64,000 bases of DNA, taken from NCBI GenBank assembly GCA_963682025.1, contig OY821520.1, forward strand, positions 236,455,530 to 236,519,529, given 5' to 3'. Source of the stretch: Cordilura impudica. Taxonomy: Eukaryota > Arthropoda > Insecta > Diptera > Scathophagidae. The notes beneath the pieces are model-generated. The model saw nothing but the letters and a program-made list of their open reading frames with translations. It did no database searches and was not told the DNA's origin. Of the stretch, positions 9,880-21,290 are shown one piece after another (within the stretch, counting starts at the first letter, position 1; every line of letters starts with the position of its first letter). Both the position numbers and the translations under genes were made by a program.

Positions 9880-10090
9880 ATATTGTTATATTTGTGATTG
9901 TGTTATACTTTTTGGTTGTTGAATTAGTTTATATTGTGAAATTTTTAACGTTGTCATATTTGAGGGTTGTTGAATTAGCTGCAATAATCTTTACACCAAT
10001 ACACTCATACCTTACACCGTTTTTGTGACTGTATTATGAAATAGATTTGTACCCCCCTGAGCGTACAGATGTTTACACATCAAAAACTAA
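9880..10090 (+). repeat. Dispersed repeat with GGTTGTTGAATTA motifs
   Basis: The block with two GGTTGTTGAATTA motifs, a conserved TTATATTGTGAAATTTTT and a terminal GATGTTTACACATC is found again, inverted, at about 55690-55915. Its right part (GTACCCCCCTGAGCG...GTTTACACATC) is also inverted at about 43810-43885. An unclassified old repeat family; no coding. Confidence 0.5.
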
Positions 10091-10702
10091 CCTTTACTTT
10101 ATATTTATTACTTTGAACACAAAAAAATATTGTTTTTAGTTTTTAAAAGCCGGTCTCTGATTTTATCATTTAGAAGCTGACAAGGCCCATGTTAAACATG
10201 TAAATCGTTTGTTTTACCAGCACATTGTGCCAACGTTTGGCCGATATTTTCCATGTATTTATTTTTTATTTTTTTTATACCCTCCACACGTCAGTGGCAG
10301 AGGATATATATAGGTTTGTCATTCCGTTTGTAACGCATCGAAAAACTAATTTCCGACCCCATAAAGTATATATATTCTTGATCCTTATCACAGCTCGAGT
10401 CGATATAGCGATGTCCGTCTGTCTGTCTGTCTGTTGAAATCACGATCATTCACAAAAAAAGCCATCTAACTGGATAAGGTTACAAAAATATCATTTGCCA
10501 GAATTCCCAGCAGGTTGGTATTGAAAATGGGCTACATCGGGCATCATTGTGATTAGATACGAGCAAAAATATGTAGATATCTCTAAAAAAAAAAAAAGCA
10601 TAAAACCCAGTGTGTTTGTTGTAACAGTTTAGTGGTTGAACATAATAATTGTACAACAACGTTAAAAAAAAAATGCCACAAAAATAATATGCATATATAT
10701 TA

Positions 10703-11127
10703 AGGCCCATTTACATGATACCACTCAGTCGTATGATTTTTCGAAATAAAAATCCGATGAAATTCATCGGACTGTCATAAAGTCGTACCGACATTATTTC
10801 TGCATACTTAGGCCATTTACACCATAACACTCAAGTCTTATGAAAACAACTGTTTAGAATAATAAGCAAATTTATTTTGAAATTTATATTTTATTTTCAC
10901 TTTCTTTGTTTTTGTTTACCATTTTTTTAATATTACCAAAAAAAAACAACTCTGGTCCGATGAAAATTGCAAGTTTTTAGAAATGTTTCAAAAACCATCG
11001 GACTTCGAAAATGAAATCCTACAGACTGTCAATTTCATAACAAAAGCTTTTTACATCATACGACTTTTTCATAATACTCGAATTTCTGACAGATCGTATT
11101 ACAAAGTGTGATAGTGTAAACTGGCCT
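10703..11127. mobile_element. MITE with TTA duplication, copy 1
   Basis: 425-bp element bounded by TTA (10700-10702 and 11128-11130) with inverted ends AGGCCCATTTACA and TGTAAACTGGCCT. It interrupts the family B body between GCATATATATTA and ACAATACCAAGAACAC; copies at 22885-22915 and ~32130-32165 lack it and show the empty site. A second end-like block (AGGCCATTTACACC) at 10812 suggests an internal duplication. The TTA target fits PIF/Harbinger-type elements. Confidence 0.7.
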
Positions 11128-11130
11128 TTA

Positions 11131-11498
11131 ACAATACCAAGAACACAATAACCCCCCTATCACACATCACTCTGTAAGTTCGAAAAACTCAATACACTCA
11201 CATATTTTTACTAATACACACACATTTTCCGCAGTGGTCACACTAATGGCACCAAATTTTTCGTGCGAGTAGTGGCTGCCACTAACGATGATTAATGTTA
11301 CCCTGTTACAAATTTAATGCAAATTTAATGGATTCTGCAAAATTGTAATTAAAATTTTAACTTGTTATTATGATTTATTTCTTGAAATACGCATATAAAA
11401 ACGCAAGTTTGTTAATTATAGAGCATAAATAAATGTAAATGTAAACATTTTCCCTCAAACATGTGCCTGTATAATAAACTCGGTAACTCTATTAAAAA
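11131..11498. other. Non-coding segment inside family B copy 1
   Basis: Sequence from AACCCCCCTATCAC to CTCTATTAAAAAA has no counterpart in the B copies at 22.9 and 32.1 kb, so it is an additional insertion or ancestral DNA lost elsewhere. No frame, RNA gene or transposon end recognised. Repeated at 14537-14904. Confidence 0.4.
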
Positions 11499-12293
11499 AC
11501 AAGTAAGAAAATTATAGTCGGTCTAGACCGACTATACGATACCCTATACCATGCGTTTAGAGACCCTATCTCTTAGGCCCAACTAACTGGACATAGAAAA
11601 TAAGCAAAAACCAAATTTGAGTGGGATTTTTATTAATTTTATTGGCTGCAGATATGAAAAAGTTCATATCGGATGCTATATCTTTATAGGGACTTGGTCC
11701 AAAAATGGACCGATCCTGATCATGTTTGGTAAAGTCTCTCGTATTTTGCAAAAATATATACAAACAAAATTTGAGAAGAATCAGTGCAATATTTTTGTTT
11801 TTTAATAGATTTAAGTGAAGATCGGGAAGCAGCTCTATATGGGGTCAAATGGATCATTTTTGGACTACTCATTAATGGATGTAATGAACGCATACAAACC
11901 CAATTTGAGTAAGATCTATATGACAATTTGGATCTTATGGCAATTTATGTCGATTTCATATGGGTAATTTGTATGGGGGCTAGGTCTGAACATGGACCGA
12001 TTCTCACCAATTTCAATAGCGTTCATCCCATGGCCGATAAAAGCTTATGTACCAAATTTCATCAAAATACATTCATATTTGCGATCTGCAGTTTGATTAC
12101 AAGCTTTACATGGACACACAGACGGACGGACGGACGGACGGACGGACGGACGGACGGACATTGTTAAATCAACTCAGAAAGTGATTCTGATTCGATCGGT
12201 ATAATTAAAGATGGGTCTAGGTCAAATATTTTTGGTTGTTACAAACAGCAGCACAAAGTCATTATACCCAAACCACATAGTGGTATAGGGTAT
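11499..12293 (+). mobile_element. DINE-like element, family A, copy 2
   Basis: Complete copy: ACAAGTAAGAAAATTATAG, perfect palindrome GTCGGTCTAGACCGAC, ACGATACCCTATACC ... GGTATAGGGTAT, with a 44-bp (GACG)n tract at about 12119-12160. Because copy 2 of the tandem duplication has the same flanks without it (CTCTATTAAAAAAAAATAAG near 14893-14911), the ends are fixed to within the surrounding A-run. No long target duplication is visible, as expected for Helitron/Helentron-type insertion. Confidence 0.9.
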
Positions 12294-12476
12294 AAAAATA
12301 AGAGAAAGTTAACAAATTTTTTCAAGTTTACTCTTCGATAACATTTTAAAAATGAGATTTCAGTCAGATGTGTTAATGGCGATGGATTCGACTAATTCGA
12401 ACAATTTTTCGTTGATAAGTAGTATTACCACATATTTTTTTTATCGTTATCACGTTATAATAAAAAAAATCGCCAA

Positions 12477-13425
12477 TATGAAAGAAAAAATGAAAACGAA
12501 ATTTTCCAATGGAAAATGGAGAATGAAAAATAAAAATGAAAAATGGAAAATGAAAAACGGAAAATGGAAAATGTAGAATAGAAAATGAAGTATAGAGAAT
12601 AGAAAATGGAAAATGAAAAAAGAATATTGAAAAATTAAAAATGGAAAACGAAAAATGGAAAATAGAAAATGGGGAATGGAAAATGGAAAATGGAAAATGA
12701 AAAATGGAAAATGGAGAATGAAAAACGGAAAATGGAAAATGAAAAATGTGAAATAGAAAATGAAAAATGGAGAATGGAAAATGACAAATGGAAAATGAAA
12801 AACGAAAATTGAAAAATGGAAAATGAAAAATGGAAAATGAAATTGAAAAATGGAATTGAAAATTGAAAAATTAAAAATGGAAAATGGAAAATGAAAATTG
12901 AAAAATGGAAAATGAAAATTGAAAAATGAAAAATGGAAAGTGGAAAACGAAAACTGAAATATGAAAAATGGAAAATAAAAATTGAAATATGGAAATGCAA
13001 AATGAAAAATGGAAAATGAAAATTGAAGAATGAAAAATGACTAATGGAAAATGGAAATTGAAAAATTAAAAATTAAAAATGGAAAATGAAAATGAAAAAT
13101 GGAAAATGAAAATTGAAAAATGATTATTAAAAAATGAAAAATGGAAAATGGAAATGGAAAAATAAAAAATAGGAAATGGAAAATGAAAATTGAAAAATGG
13201 AAAATGAAAATTGAAAAATTAAAAATGAAAAATGAAAAATAGAAATTGAAAAATGGAAAATGAAAATTGGAAAATGGAGAATGAAAAATAAAAATTGAAA
13301 AATTAAAATTGGAAAATGGAAAATGGAAAATGAAAAATGGAAAATGGAAATTGAAAAATTAAAAATTGAAAATGGAAAATGAAAACTGAAATATGAAAAA
13401 TGTTAAATGGAAAAAGAAAATTGAA

Positions 13426-13456
<31 letters not shown>

Positions 13457-13520
13457 TGAAAAATGGAAAATGAGAATTGAAAAATAGAAAATGGAAAATG
13501 AAGATATAAAAATGAAAAAT
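12477..13520 (+). repeat. C-depleted AAAATGGAAAAT-type array, copy 1
   Basis: About 1 kb of degenerate 12-15-mers (GAAAATGGAAAAT, GAAAATTGAAAAAT) with almost no C on the plus strand. It begins after the conserved CGCCAATATGAAAG segment of family B. Long minus-strand open frames here (Phe/Ile/His/Ser-rich) arise because the repeat lacks stops; they are not genes. Confidence 0.9.
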
Positions 13521-14108
13521 GAACACAAAAAAATATTGTTTTTAGTTTTTAAAAGCCGGTCTCTGATTTTATCATTTAGAAGCTGACAAGGCCCATGTTA
13601 AACATGTAAATCGTTTGTTTTACCAGCACATTGTGCCAACGTTTGGCCGATATTTTCCATGTATTTATTTTTTATTTTTTTTATACCCTCCACACGTCAG
13701 TGGCAGAGGATATATATAGGTTTGTCATTCCGTTTGTAACGCATCGAAAAACTAATTTCCGACCCCATAAAGTATATATATTCTTGATCCTTATCACAGC
13801 TCGAGTCGATATAGCGATGTCCGTCTGTCTGTCTGTCTGTTGAAATCACGATCATTCACAAAAAAAGCCATCTAACTGGATAAGGTTACAAAAATATCAT
13901 TTGCCAGAATTCCCAGCAGGTTGGTATTGAAAATGGGCTACATCGGGCATCATTGTGATTAGATACGAGCAAAAATATGTAGATATCTCTAAAAAAAAAA
14001 AAAGCATAAAACCCAGTGTGTTTGTTGTAACAGTTTAGTGGTTGAACATAATAATTGTACAACAACGTTAAAAAAAAAATGCCACAAAAATAATATGCAT
14101 ATATATTA

Positions 14109-14533
14109 AGGCCCATTTACATGATACCACTCAGTCGTATGATTTTTCGAAATAAAAATCCGATGAAATTCATCGGACTGTCATAAAGTCGTACCGACAT
14201 TATTTCTGCATACTTAGGCCATTTACACCATAACACTCAAGTCTTATGAAAACAACTGTTTAGAATAATAAGCAAATTTATTTTGAAATTTATATTTTAT
14301 TTTCACTTTCTTTGTTTTTGTTTACCATTTTTTTAATATTACCAAAAAAAAACAACTCTGGTCCGATGAAAATTGCAAGTTTTTAGAAATGTTTCAAAAA
14401 CCATCGGACTTCGAAAATGAAATCCTACAGACTGTCAATTTCATAACAAAAGCTTTTTACATCATACGACTTTTTCATAATACTCGAATTTCTGACAGAT
14501 CGTATTACAAAGTGTGATAGTGTAAACTGGCCT
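14109..14533. mobile_element. MITE with TTA duplication, copy 2
   Basis: Duplicate of the 10703-11127 MITE at offset 3406, with the same TTA flanks. It was therefore present before the tandem duplication. Confidence 0.75.
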
Positions 14534-14536
14534 TTA

Positions 14537-14904
14537 ACAATACCAAGAACACAATAACCCCCCTATCACACATCACTCTGTAAGTTCGAAAAACTCAATA
14601 CACTCACATATTTTTACTAATACACACACATTTTCCGCAGTGGTCACACTAATGGCACCAAATTTTTCGTGCGAGTAGTGGCTGCCACTAACGATGATTA
14701 ATGTTACCCTGTTACAAATTTAATGCAAATTTAATGGATTCTGCAAAATTGTAATTAAAGTTTTAACTTGTTATTATGATTTATTTCTTGAAATACGCAT
14801 ATAAAAACGCAAGTTTGTTAATTATAGAGCATAAATAAATGTAAATGTAAACATTTTCCCTCAAACATGTGCCTGTATAATAAACTCGGTAACTCTATTA
14901 AAAA
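14537..14904. other. Non-coding segment inside family B copy 2
   Basis: Same segment as 11131-11498, running directly into AAAATAAGAGAAAG. Nothing recognisable. Confidence 0.4.
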
Positions 14905-15086
14905 AAAATAAGAGAAAGTTAACAAATTTTTTCAAGTTTACTCTTCGATAACATTTTAAAAATGAGATTTCAGTCAGATGTGTTAATGGCGATGGATTCG
15001 ACTAATTCGAACAATTTTTCGTTGATAAGTAGTATTACCACATATTTTTTTTATCGTTATCACGTTATAATAAAAAAAATCGCCAA

Positions 15087-16021
15087 TATGAAAGAAAAAA
15101 TGAAAACGAAATTTTCCAATGGAAAATGGAGAATGAAAAATAAAAATGAAAAATGGAAAATGAAAAACGGAAAATGGAAAATGTAGAATAGAAAATGAAG
15201 TATAGAGAATAGAAAATGGAAAATGAAAAAAGAATATTGAAAAATGAAAAATGGAAAACGAAAAATGGAAAATAGAAAATGGGGAATGGAAAATGGAAAA
15301 TGAAAAATGGAAAATGGAGAATGAAAAACGGAAAATGGAAAATGAAAAATGTGAAATAGAAAATGAAAAATGGAGAATGGAAAATGACAAATGGAAAATG
15401 AAAAACGAAAATTGAAAAATGGAAAATGAAAAATGGAAAATGAAATTGAAAAATGGAATTGAAAATTGAAAAATTAAAAATGGAAAATGGAAAATGAAAA
15501 TTGAAAAATGGAAAATGGAAAATGAAAATTGAAAAATGAAAAATGGAAAGTGGAAAACGAAAACTGAAATATGAAAAATGGAAAATAAAAATTGAAATAT
15601 GGAAATGCAAAATGAAAAATGGAAAATGAAAATTGAAGAATGAAAAATGACTAATGGAAAATGGAAATTGAAAAATTAAAAATGAAAAATGGAAAATGAA
15701 AATGAAAAATGGAAAATGAAAATTGAAAAATGATTATTAAAAAATGAAAAATGGAAAATGGAAATGGAAAAATAAAAAATAGGAAATGGAAAATGAAAAT
15801 TGAAAAATGGAAAATGAAAATTGAAAAATTAAAAATGAAAAATAGAAATTGAAAAATGGAAAATGAAAATTGGAAAATGGAGAATGAAAAATAAAAATTG
15901 AAAAATTAAAATTAGAAAATGGAAAATGAAAAATGGAAAATGGAAATTGAAAAATTAAAAATTGAAAATGGAAAATGAAAACTGAAATATGAAAAATGTT
16001 AAATGGAAAAAGAAAATTGAA

Positions 16022-16052
<31 letters not shown>

Positions 16053-16600
16053 TGAAAAATGGAAAATGAGAATTGAAAAATAGAAAATGGAAAATGAAGA
16101 CATAAAAATGAAAAATGAAAATTGAAAAATTAAAAATGGCAAATCGAAAATGAAAATTTAAAAATGAAAAATTAAAAATGGAAAATGAAAATTGAAAAAT
16201 GGAAAATGAAAATTCAAAATGAAAAATGGAAAATGAAAATTGAAAAATTTAAATGGAAAGTGGAAAATAAATAATGAAAATTAAAGAATTAAAGATGAAA
16301 AATTAAAAATTAAAAAATGAAAAATTTAAAAATTGAAAATGGAAAATGAAATATGAAAAATGGAATATGGAAAGTGGAAAATGAAAATTGAAAAATGTAA
16401 CATGAAAAATTAAGATTGAAAAATGAGTAATGAAAGATGAAAAATGAATAGCGAAAAATTAAAAATTAATAATTAAAGCTTAAAAATTAAGAATTTAAAT
16501 TAAAAATTAAATATTAAAGATTAAAAATTAAAAAATAAAAATTAAAAAATAAAAATTAAAAATTAAGAATTAAAAATTAAATATTAAAAGTTTAAATTTC
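15087..16600 (+). repeat. C-depleted AAAATGGAAAAT-type array, copy 2
   Basis: Longer version of the array at 12477, differing from it by small insertions and deletions of repeat units. The last ~150 bp are TTAAAAATTAA-type. The 135- and 181-codon minus-strand frames here are low-complexity artefacts. Confidence 0.9.
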
Positions 16601-16747
16601 TATATTTAGTTTCTAGTTTAGGTTATATTTTTGGGGAGAACTAAAGCCAAGAAATGTTTCATATCTTTTACCATCTATGTACGCTAAGCCGATCCTATTT
16701 TGCGGCCAGAGTTAAATTGCATTATCTTCAAAATTCATTTCACTTAC

Positions 16748-16942
16748 CAAAATAATAGCAACATGTGAAAACCGCTCATATGTCTGACAGACATACGATA
16801 AACCACTTTCATCGAGTAGAATTTTTTGTAAAATAAATGTAGCCACAGTTTTACTCAGCTCTGAACCAAATTCCATAATGCGTAGGCATAAGGGAATGAT
16901 TTCAGAAGTTAAAAGGAAAGTTATCACTTCTTGTTCATCAGT
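16748..16942 (-). CDS. Rcd-1: Rcd-1/CNOT9, exon 3
   Basis: 65 codons beginning [20 protein letters not shown] and ending [12 protein letters not shown]. Matches the armadillo-repeat core of CCR4-NOT subunit 9 almost residue for residue as I know the family. Acceptor TTATCTAG ends at 16943; donor GTAAGT begins at 16747; both boundaries are phase 0. The following family segment (from GKMVLQL) is not found anywhere at lower coordinates, so the next exon lies beyond the left edge or is lost. CNOT9 binds NOT1 and tryptophan-containing partners (GW182, NOT4) and recruits the deadenylase to mRNAs. Confidence 0.95.
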
Positions 16943-17013
16943 CTAGATAATTAAAAAAGAAAAAAATTTTCATAATTTTCAATATGGATAAAAAAAAAAA
17001 CAAAAATACCTAC

Positions 17014-17394
17014 CTTAACGAGCGCACCAATAACACCCAAACTCGTTAATCTCAAGTATTCGAATGGTCGCGTTTTTGAGGTGGTTTGCAAGAAAGGATA
17101 TAGGAACAGGGGTATTTGTGCTTGCAAAAATACCGTACGGGTATCGGGATGGGAAGCAACACATTGCAATAACGCCAAAGCATTACAAACGCGATTTGAT
17201 TGATGAGCAGTTAATGTGGCAGGATTGATTGAGGGATAGATATTTATGATTTCTTGTAGGAGGGCTGCTATGGTACCGAAACTATGCCATAGCATAGGTG
17301 CTAGATCTGTAACAGTTTCGCGTTTTTTGCTCAATTCCAGCAGAGCAGCTTCGCGCGTTTCTGGATGTGCTAATTCATTTATCCATTGGAATAC
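17014..17394 (-). CDS. Rcd-1: Rcd-1/CNOT9, exon 2
   Basis: 127 codons, from [20 protein letters not shown] to [11 protein letters not shown]. Contains the CNOT9 signatures [50 protein letters not shown] and [13 protein letters not shown]. Acceptor GTCGTTTAG precedes it (intron side 17395 upward); donor GTAGGT at 17013. Both ends are phase 0. The 71-bp intron 2 (16943-17013) is of minimal fly size. No lesions, and strong conservation argues for a functional gene rather than a pseudogene. Small differences from Drosophila and human leave open a paralogue such as Rcd-1r, but the introns argue against a retrocopy. Confidence 0.96.
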
Positions 17395-18020
17395 CTAAAC
17401 GACACAGATAAAGATAACATATTACAGAAACAGATAAAGATAACATATAAAGATAATATAAATCGTTTGCATTCTTATTCCTATTTCAAGAAGTTTTTAT
17501 TGATTATAAATTAATTATGAATTGATTAATTAGCTAAAAAAAAAAAAAAAAAACTCAACTAGAATAAGTATTAGAACCATTAAACAAACAAATCAGATTT
17601 TGTTTATTTATTAATCTGTTTTATTTATTGGACGGAGTATTTAATGATTCACACGTGATATTATTAAAACATGATGAAATACTCGTATTGTATTCTACGC
17701 GAATTATTCTTATTTCCTTTGCTGATAAAGTTTAAAAAATATACAAAACAACAGCACCTTTTTTTGACAACCGCAAAACAACATACAGTTTGTCTATAAA
17801 ATCTTTGCACAGTAAGAAAAAGTTGAAAATTTTATTTTCATTTAAGAATTTCAACAAAAAATTCTTTATACATTCATTTTTTCCACACATTCCGTTACTT
17901 TAATTTACCAGGACTATACGACGCCAACAAATTAAAAAAAGTCACACGCTGTACAACAACAACAATGAATGATGTCAAAAAAAAAAATCTTTGCATAATG
18001 AGTGCAGACAACACAAAATG
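17395..18020. other. Start of Rcd-1 intron 1 (acceptor side)
   Basis: AT-rich intron with a 12-bp direct repeat (AAAGATAACATA near 17409-17450) and an A-run at 17535-17551. No gene or transposon recognised. Confidence 0.5.
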
Positions 18021-18099
18021 CGTTAATTTTTGTGAATTTGGTGCATTTGGGTTTTATCATGAATGCTTTTGTATGTGAAAGAGGTCGCATAGCGTTTAT

Positions 18100-18290
18100 A
18101 ACAAGTGACCCTCCACCCGTGCTCTAAACCCAATGTCATAACCAGGTTGTCAACACTTAAAGATAAAATTGGATAGATTAACATAAATTTTAGGACAACG
18201 CCAGATCGACTTATCGACGAGAATATATATAGTTTGTAACATTTCCATGAGTTACAAACGGGTTGACAAACTGATATATCTAGAATAACC
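18100..18290 (+). mobile_element. Degenerate DINE-like 3' segment
   Basis: GAGAATATATATAG...GTTACAAACGGGTTGACAAACT corresponds to the 3' body of family B in forward orientation. Strongly diverged and without a recognisable terminus. Another 3'-end-like motif (GCAGTGGTGTGGAGGGTGTA) lies at 18979-18997. Confidence 0.4.
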
Positions 18291-18513
18291 GCGTATGTCA
18301 TAAAATCAAAATGTGCAGAGGAGCCAAAAAACGTTATATTTGAAATTATGGGCTCGATATAAAGTTTTTAGAACATTTTATTTAACAGTCCTGCAGATAT
18401 GGGCAATAAATACTTTATAAAAAATTTTGAGTCAAAAACCTTCAGAGGAATAGATCCTAGAGAAGGACGAAAAAACAATATGTAAATTACACTTAAAGTG
18501 TGTGCAAATAAAA

Positions 18514-18578
18514 CAACTTATGTCGACAAACATCGTTTTCTTTGAAAAAGAAAACTACCACCATGTAGACATAAGTTG
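18514..18578. repeat. Nested inverted repeat (hairpin)
   Basis: Outer arms CAACTTATGTC (18514-18524) and GACATAAGTTG (18568-18578) are perfect complements. Inner arms GTTTTCTTT (18535-18543) and AAAGAAAAC (18547-18555) pair around a 3-base loop. Origin unknown. Confidence 0.6.
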
Positions 18579-19509
18579 TTGTTGCTTGAAAAATGGATTT
18601 TTTTGTTCGTCAACAAAAAAGTTAAAGGGACATTGGATGAGAATATAACAACGTATCAAGAATAATAGTGACAAAAAATAACAGAAATAAACACACAAGT
18701 TTTTATAAGTGGTTATACACTGAAAACTAATCCAAAATTATTTAGCATTTTTTTTTTTTTTTTTTCATTAATAACAACGTATGTCGCTATGTGTCGTTTT
18801 CTGCTGCAAATTAATTTAATAAACATTTAAGTTACGTCGTTATTTAAAGAAAAAACTCAGAAATGGTCAACATTTTAAAAAAAAAATTGAACACATGTAA
18901 TATATTTGGCATCATTAACTCAAAACTGACAAAAATGGACATACGTGGTTATTCCAGAAAACCACCACCACCTCTGCGCAGTGGTGTGGAGGGTGTAAAA
19001 AGCCCGATGGAAAATGATGAAAATACATTATTTAGAAAAGTCAAATTTTTAAGAAAAGATACTTTTTGAAAAAATTATTTTTTTTTTGGAGAAGGAACCT
19101 TTTTATAAGAAAGTACGTTTTAATAAAATGTTTTCTACTTTTTAGGAAAATGAAATTTTAATAGAAAATTAAATTTAAAAAAAATCCTTTTTTAAAAGAG
19201 ACAATTTTTTTTTATAAAAGGTACTTTGTTAAAGCAAAGCACTCATTTCTTATTTATAATTTATATCTTTTTAAATTTTTAATGTTTATTAGTTTTTAAT
19301 TTTAATTTACAATTTCTAACTTTATATTTTTATATTTTATTCTTGAATTAAAATTTTTAATATATATTTTTAAATTTTTAATTGTTAATTTTTATTTTTA
19401 ATTTTTTAGGTTTAATTTGTTGATTTTTAATTTCTAATTTTTAATTTTTAAAAATGTGTACTTTTTTACAAGAAGTTTTTTTTTAAATGGTACTTTTTGT
19501 TTGAATTTT

Positions 19510-20147
19510 GTAGGGATTATATTTTTTCTTTCATATTGGCGATTTTTTTTATTATATATGATAACGATGATATAATATGTGGCAATACTACTAACATAGC
19601 GCATGGTAGTTGGGTTTGTCGGTATGGTTAATATATTTGCATATTTTTTTTGTGGCTTTTTTGTAACAGTGAATGTTGTCGTACAACAATTATGTTCAAC
19701 CACAAAAATATTTCAAGAAACACACTGAGTTTATAGTTTTTTTTAGAGGTGTCTACAAATTTTAGGTCATATCTCAGCACAATGACGCCCGATTTACCCC
19801 ACTTTAAATACCAACCTGCTGCAAATAATGACAAATAATATCATAAATAGTAAATGGTTTATTTTGTGAATGAGCGTGTATTCAACAGACAAAAAAGACA
19901 GACAGACAGACGGACATCGATCGACTTTTCCTTTCATAAGGATCCAGAATATATATAGTATAAAAAAGTAAATGGTTTATTTTATGAGTGAGCGTGTATT
20001 AAACAGGCAAAAAAGACAGACAGACAGACAGACGGTCGATCGACTTTTCCTTTTATAAGGATTCAGAATACATATAGTTTATGGGGTCTCTGGATTTATT
20101 TCGATGAGTTGCAAACGGATTGACAAGCACAGTGGTGTGGAGGGTAT
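19510..20147 (+). mobile_element. DINE-like element, family B-related, 3' part
   Basis: Forward copy covering the conserved region from CATATTGGCGATTTTTT through TTATGTTCAACCAC and ACCAACCTGCTG to the 3' end GTGTGGAGGGTAT. The block GGTTTATTTTGTGAATGAGCG...(GACA)n...CTTTTCC is tandemly doubled (19856-19960 and 19973-20080), so this copy has two microsatellite tracts. Upstream (19080-19510) is AT-rich sequence with degenerate TTTTTAATTT repeats. Confidence 0.6.
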
Positions 20148-20150
20148 AAA

Positions 20151-21290
20151 AATGCCAGGAAAACGAGTTTGCCAAAATATTATCCATTTGGTGTATTTCA
20201 ATTATTATAAAGGCAAATCAGCAAGGGAAGTCGCTATTATGTTCTCTATTAATATAAAAACTGTATACAATACCACATCCTGTGCTGAAAAAGAAGGAAA
20301 ACTCGAATTAAAAATGTCACCAGACATACTAAAAAAAGTGACTAAGCCGCGATCTAGCATAAGAGGATTATCTCAAGTGAATAATGATTATGGGCTGACT
20401 GTTTCACATGAAACAATCCAAAATGTAATACAAAAAAAAACAAATATAACTCACGAGTGGCTAGGAAAAAACATGGGGGCAATTGATCTCATTCAATCTC
20501 GAGTAAAATCAATCGAAATTCATTATTTTGATTTATTATTTAAAGAAAATGGACATAACTCGTTAGCTGTGACAGAGTAAAATTTCTCTTTGTATTTTAT
20601 TTTGGAAAATAAAAAAAAATTTTTTTTTGATCGAGTAATTTCGATAAGGAATGCGACGATTCGACCCCTGTGCTCGCAGTAAAAAAAAATATTGAAAAAC
20701 GATTTAAATTTGCTACATAACACATTTCCCTTCCTCCAGAGTACTGAGATAACGTTATTTTCTGTGAAGTGATGCTGTACTATCATGATGGACCCCAAAA
20801 AGTTTGTCGAAAACCTATTAAATAAAAATTTAATTCCCTCGGTAATGTTTGGAAAACTGTCAGTTTAGGTATGAGGTTTTATATCAAGCAAGTGAGTAGG
20901 TACAATCAGGATTTCGGATGAAATGATGACCAAAGAAGTTTTTCTTGACATTTTAAAAAATGATCTGACCTCTAGTGTTCGCCAAATCGGTATTGTTGAC
21001 CCGAAAAATTCGCCTAAGTTCATATACAAATTTTATCAATATAATGATCCGAAACATAAACTTATTTGTGTAGGTCCTAGTTATTATACAACTGTACCAA
21101 AGTTATTGATACCACTGATACCATCTAAAGAAAAAGGACGGTAAAAGGCTGCCAACAAATAAAAATGAATTCATAAGAAAAAAGTGGGAAAAAATACCTG
21201 CAGAATGTAAATTTCCAAAGCGTATTCATTATTCAGTGTACAGACGTTTGCAATTAGTAATATTAGCAACTAAAAACCCATAAATGTACA
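20151..21290 (+). pseudogene. Tc1-like transposase remnant
   Basis: MPGKRVCQNIIHLVYFNYYK opens the helix-turn-helix part directly after the DINE-like 3' end. An open frame runs to 20580. Further pieces in shifting frames include a Tc1-like core near 20830-20890, DILKNDLTSSVRQ (about 20950) and FYQYNDPKHK (second catalytic Asp, about 21043). Many stops; dead. No clear inverted ends were found. Confidence 0.75.

Larger units (their letters stand above)
10115..13520 (+). repeat. Large tandem duplication, copy 1
   Basis: Sequence from 10115 (GAACACAAAAAAATATTG) recurs from 13521 at a constant offset of 3406 bp as far as the insertion of DINE-like copy A2. The 1.38 kb before that insertion matches the second copy almost perfectly; I noticed one substitution (A at ~11357 against G at ~14758). 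Copy 1 contains A2 (11499-12293), absent from copy 2. The junction at 13521 lies in the C-depleted array and shows GAA microhomology. Confidence 0.9.
10277..13520 (-). mobile_element. DINE-like element, family B, copy 1 (incomplete)
   Basis: Minus-strand copy: its 3' end is ATACCCTCCACACG at 10277, followed by the (GTCT)n tract near 10425 and the conserved body. It is interrupted by a MITE (10703-11127) and by A2. The C-depleted array begins near 12477. The 5' palindromic end is missing, because copy 1 is cut off at the duplication junction. Confidence 0.7.
13521..16119 (+). repeat. Large tandem duplication, copy 2 (empty site)
   Basis: Second copy of 10115-13520. It contains the MITE and the B body but not A2, so it preserves the pre-insertion site of A2. 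It diverges from copy 1 near 16117, where copy 1 ran into the duplication junction and copy 2 continues into more array. Confidence 0.9.
13683..16600 (-). mobile_element. DINE-like element, family B, copy 2
   Basis: Minus-strand copy with 3' end ATACCCTCCACACG at 13683, (GTCT)n at about 13821-13841, the MITE, and the longer array. The array degrades after ~16440 into TTAAAAATTAAA-type sequence. No 5' palindromic end is found before Rcd-1 sequence begins at ~16620, so the 5' end is lost or fully degraded. Confidence 0.75.

Noticed and set aside
12635..13000. Long Phe/Ile/His/Ser-rich open frames in the arrays (also 14983-15610, 22931-24164, 31379-32144)
   Set aside because: They translate a degenerate AAAATGGAAAAT repeat that simply lacks stop triplets in some frames. 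No domains, no start context, and the same nonsense peptide occurs in every array.
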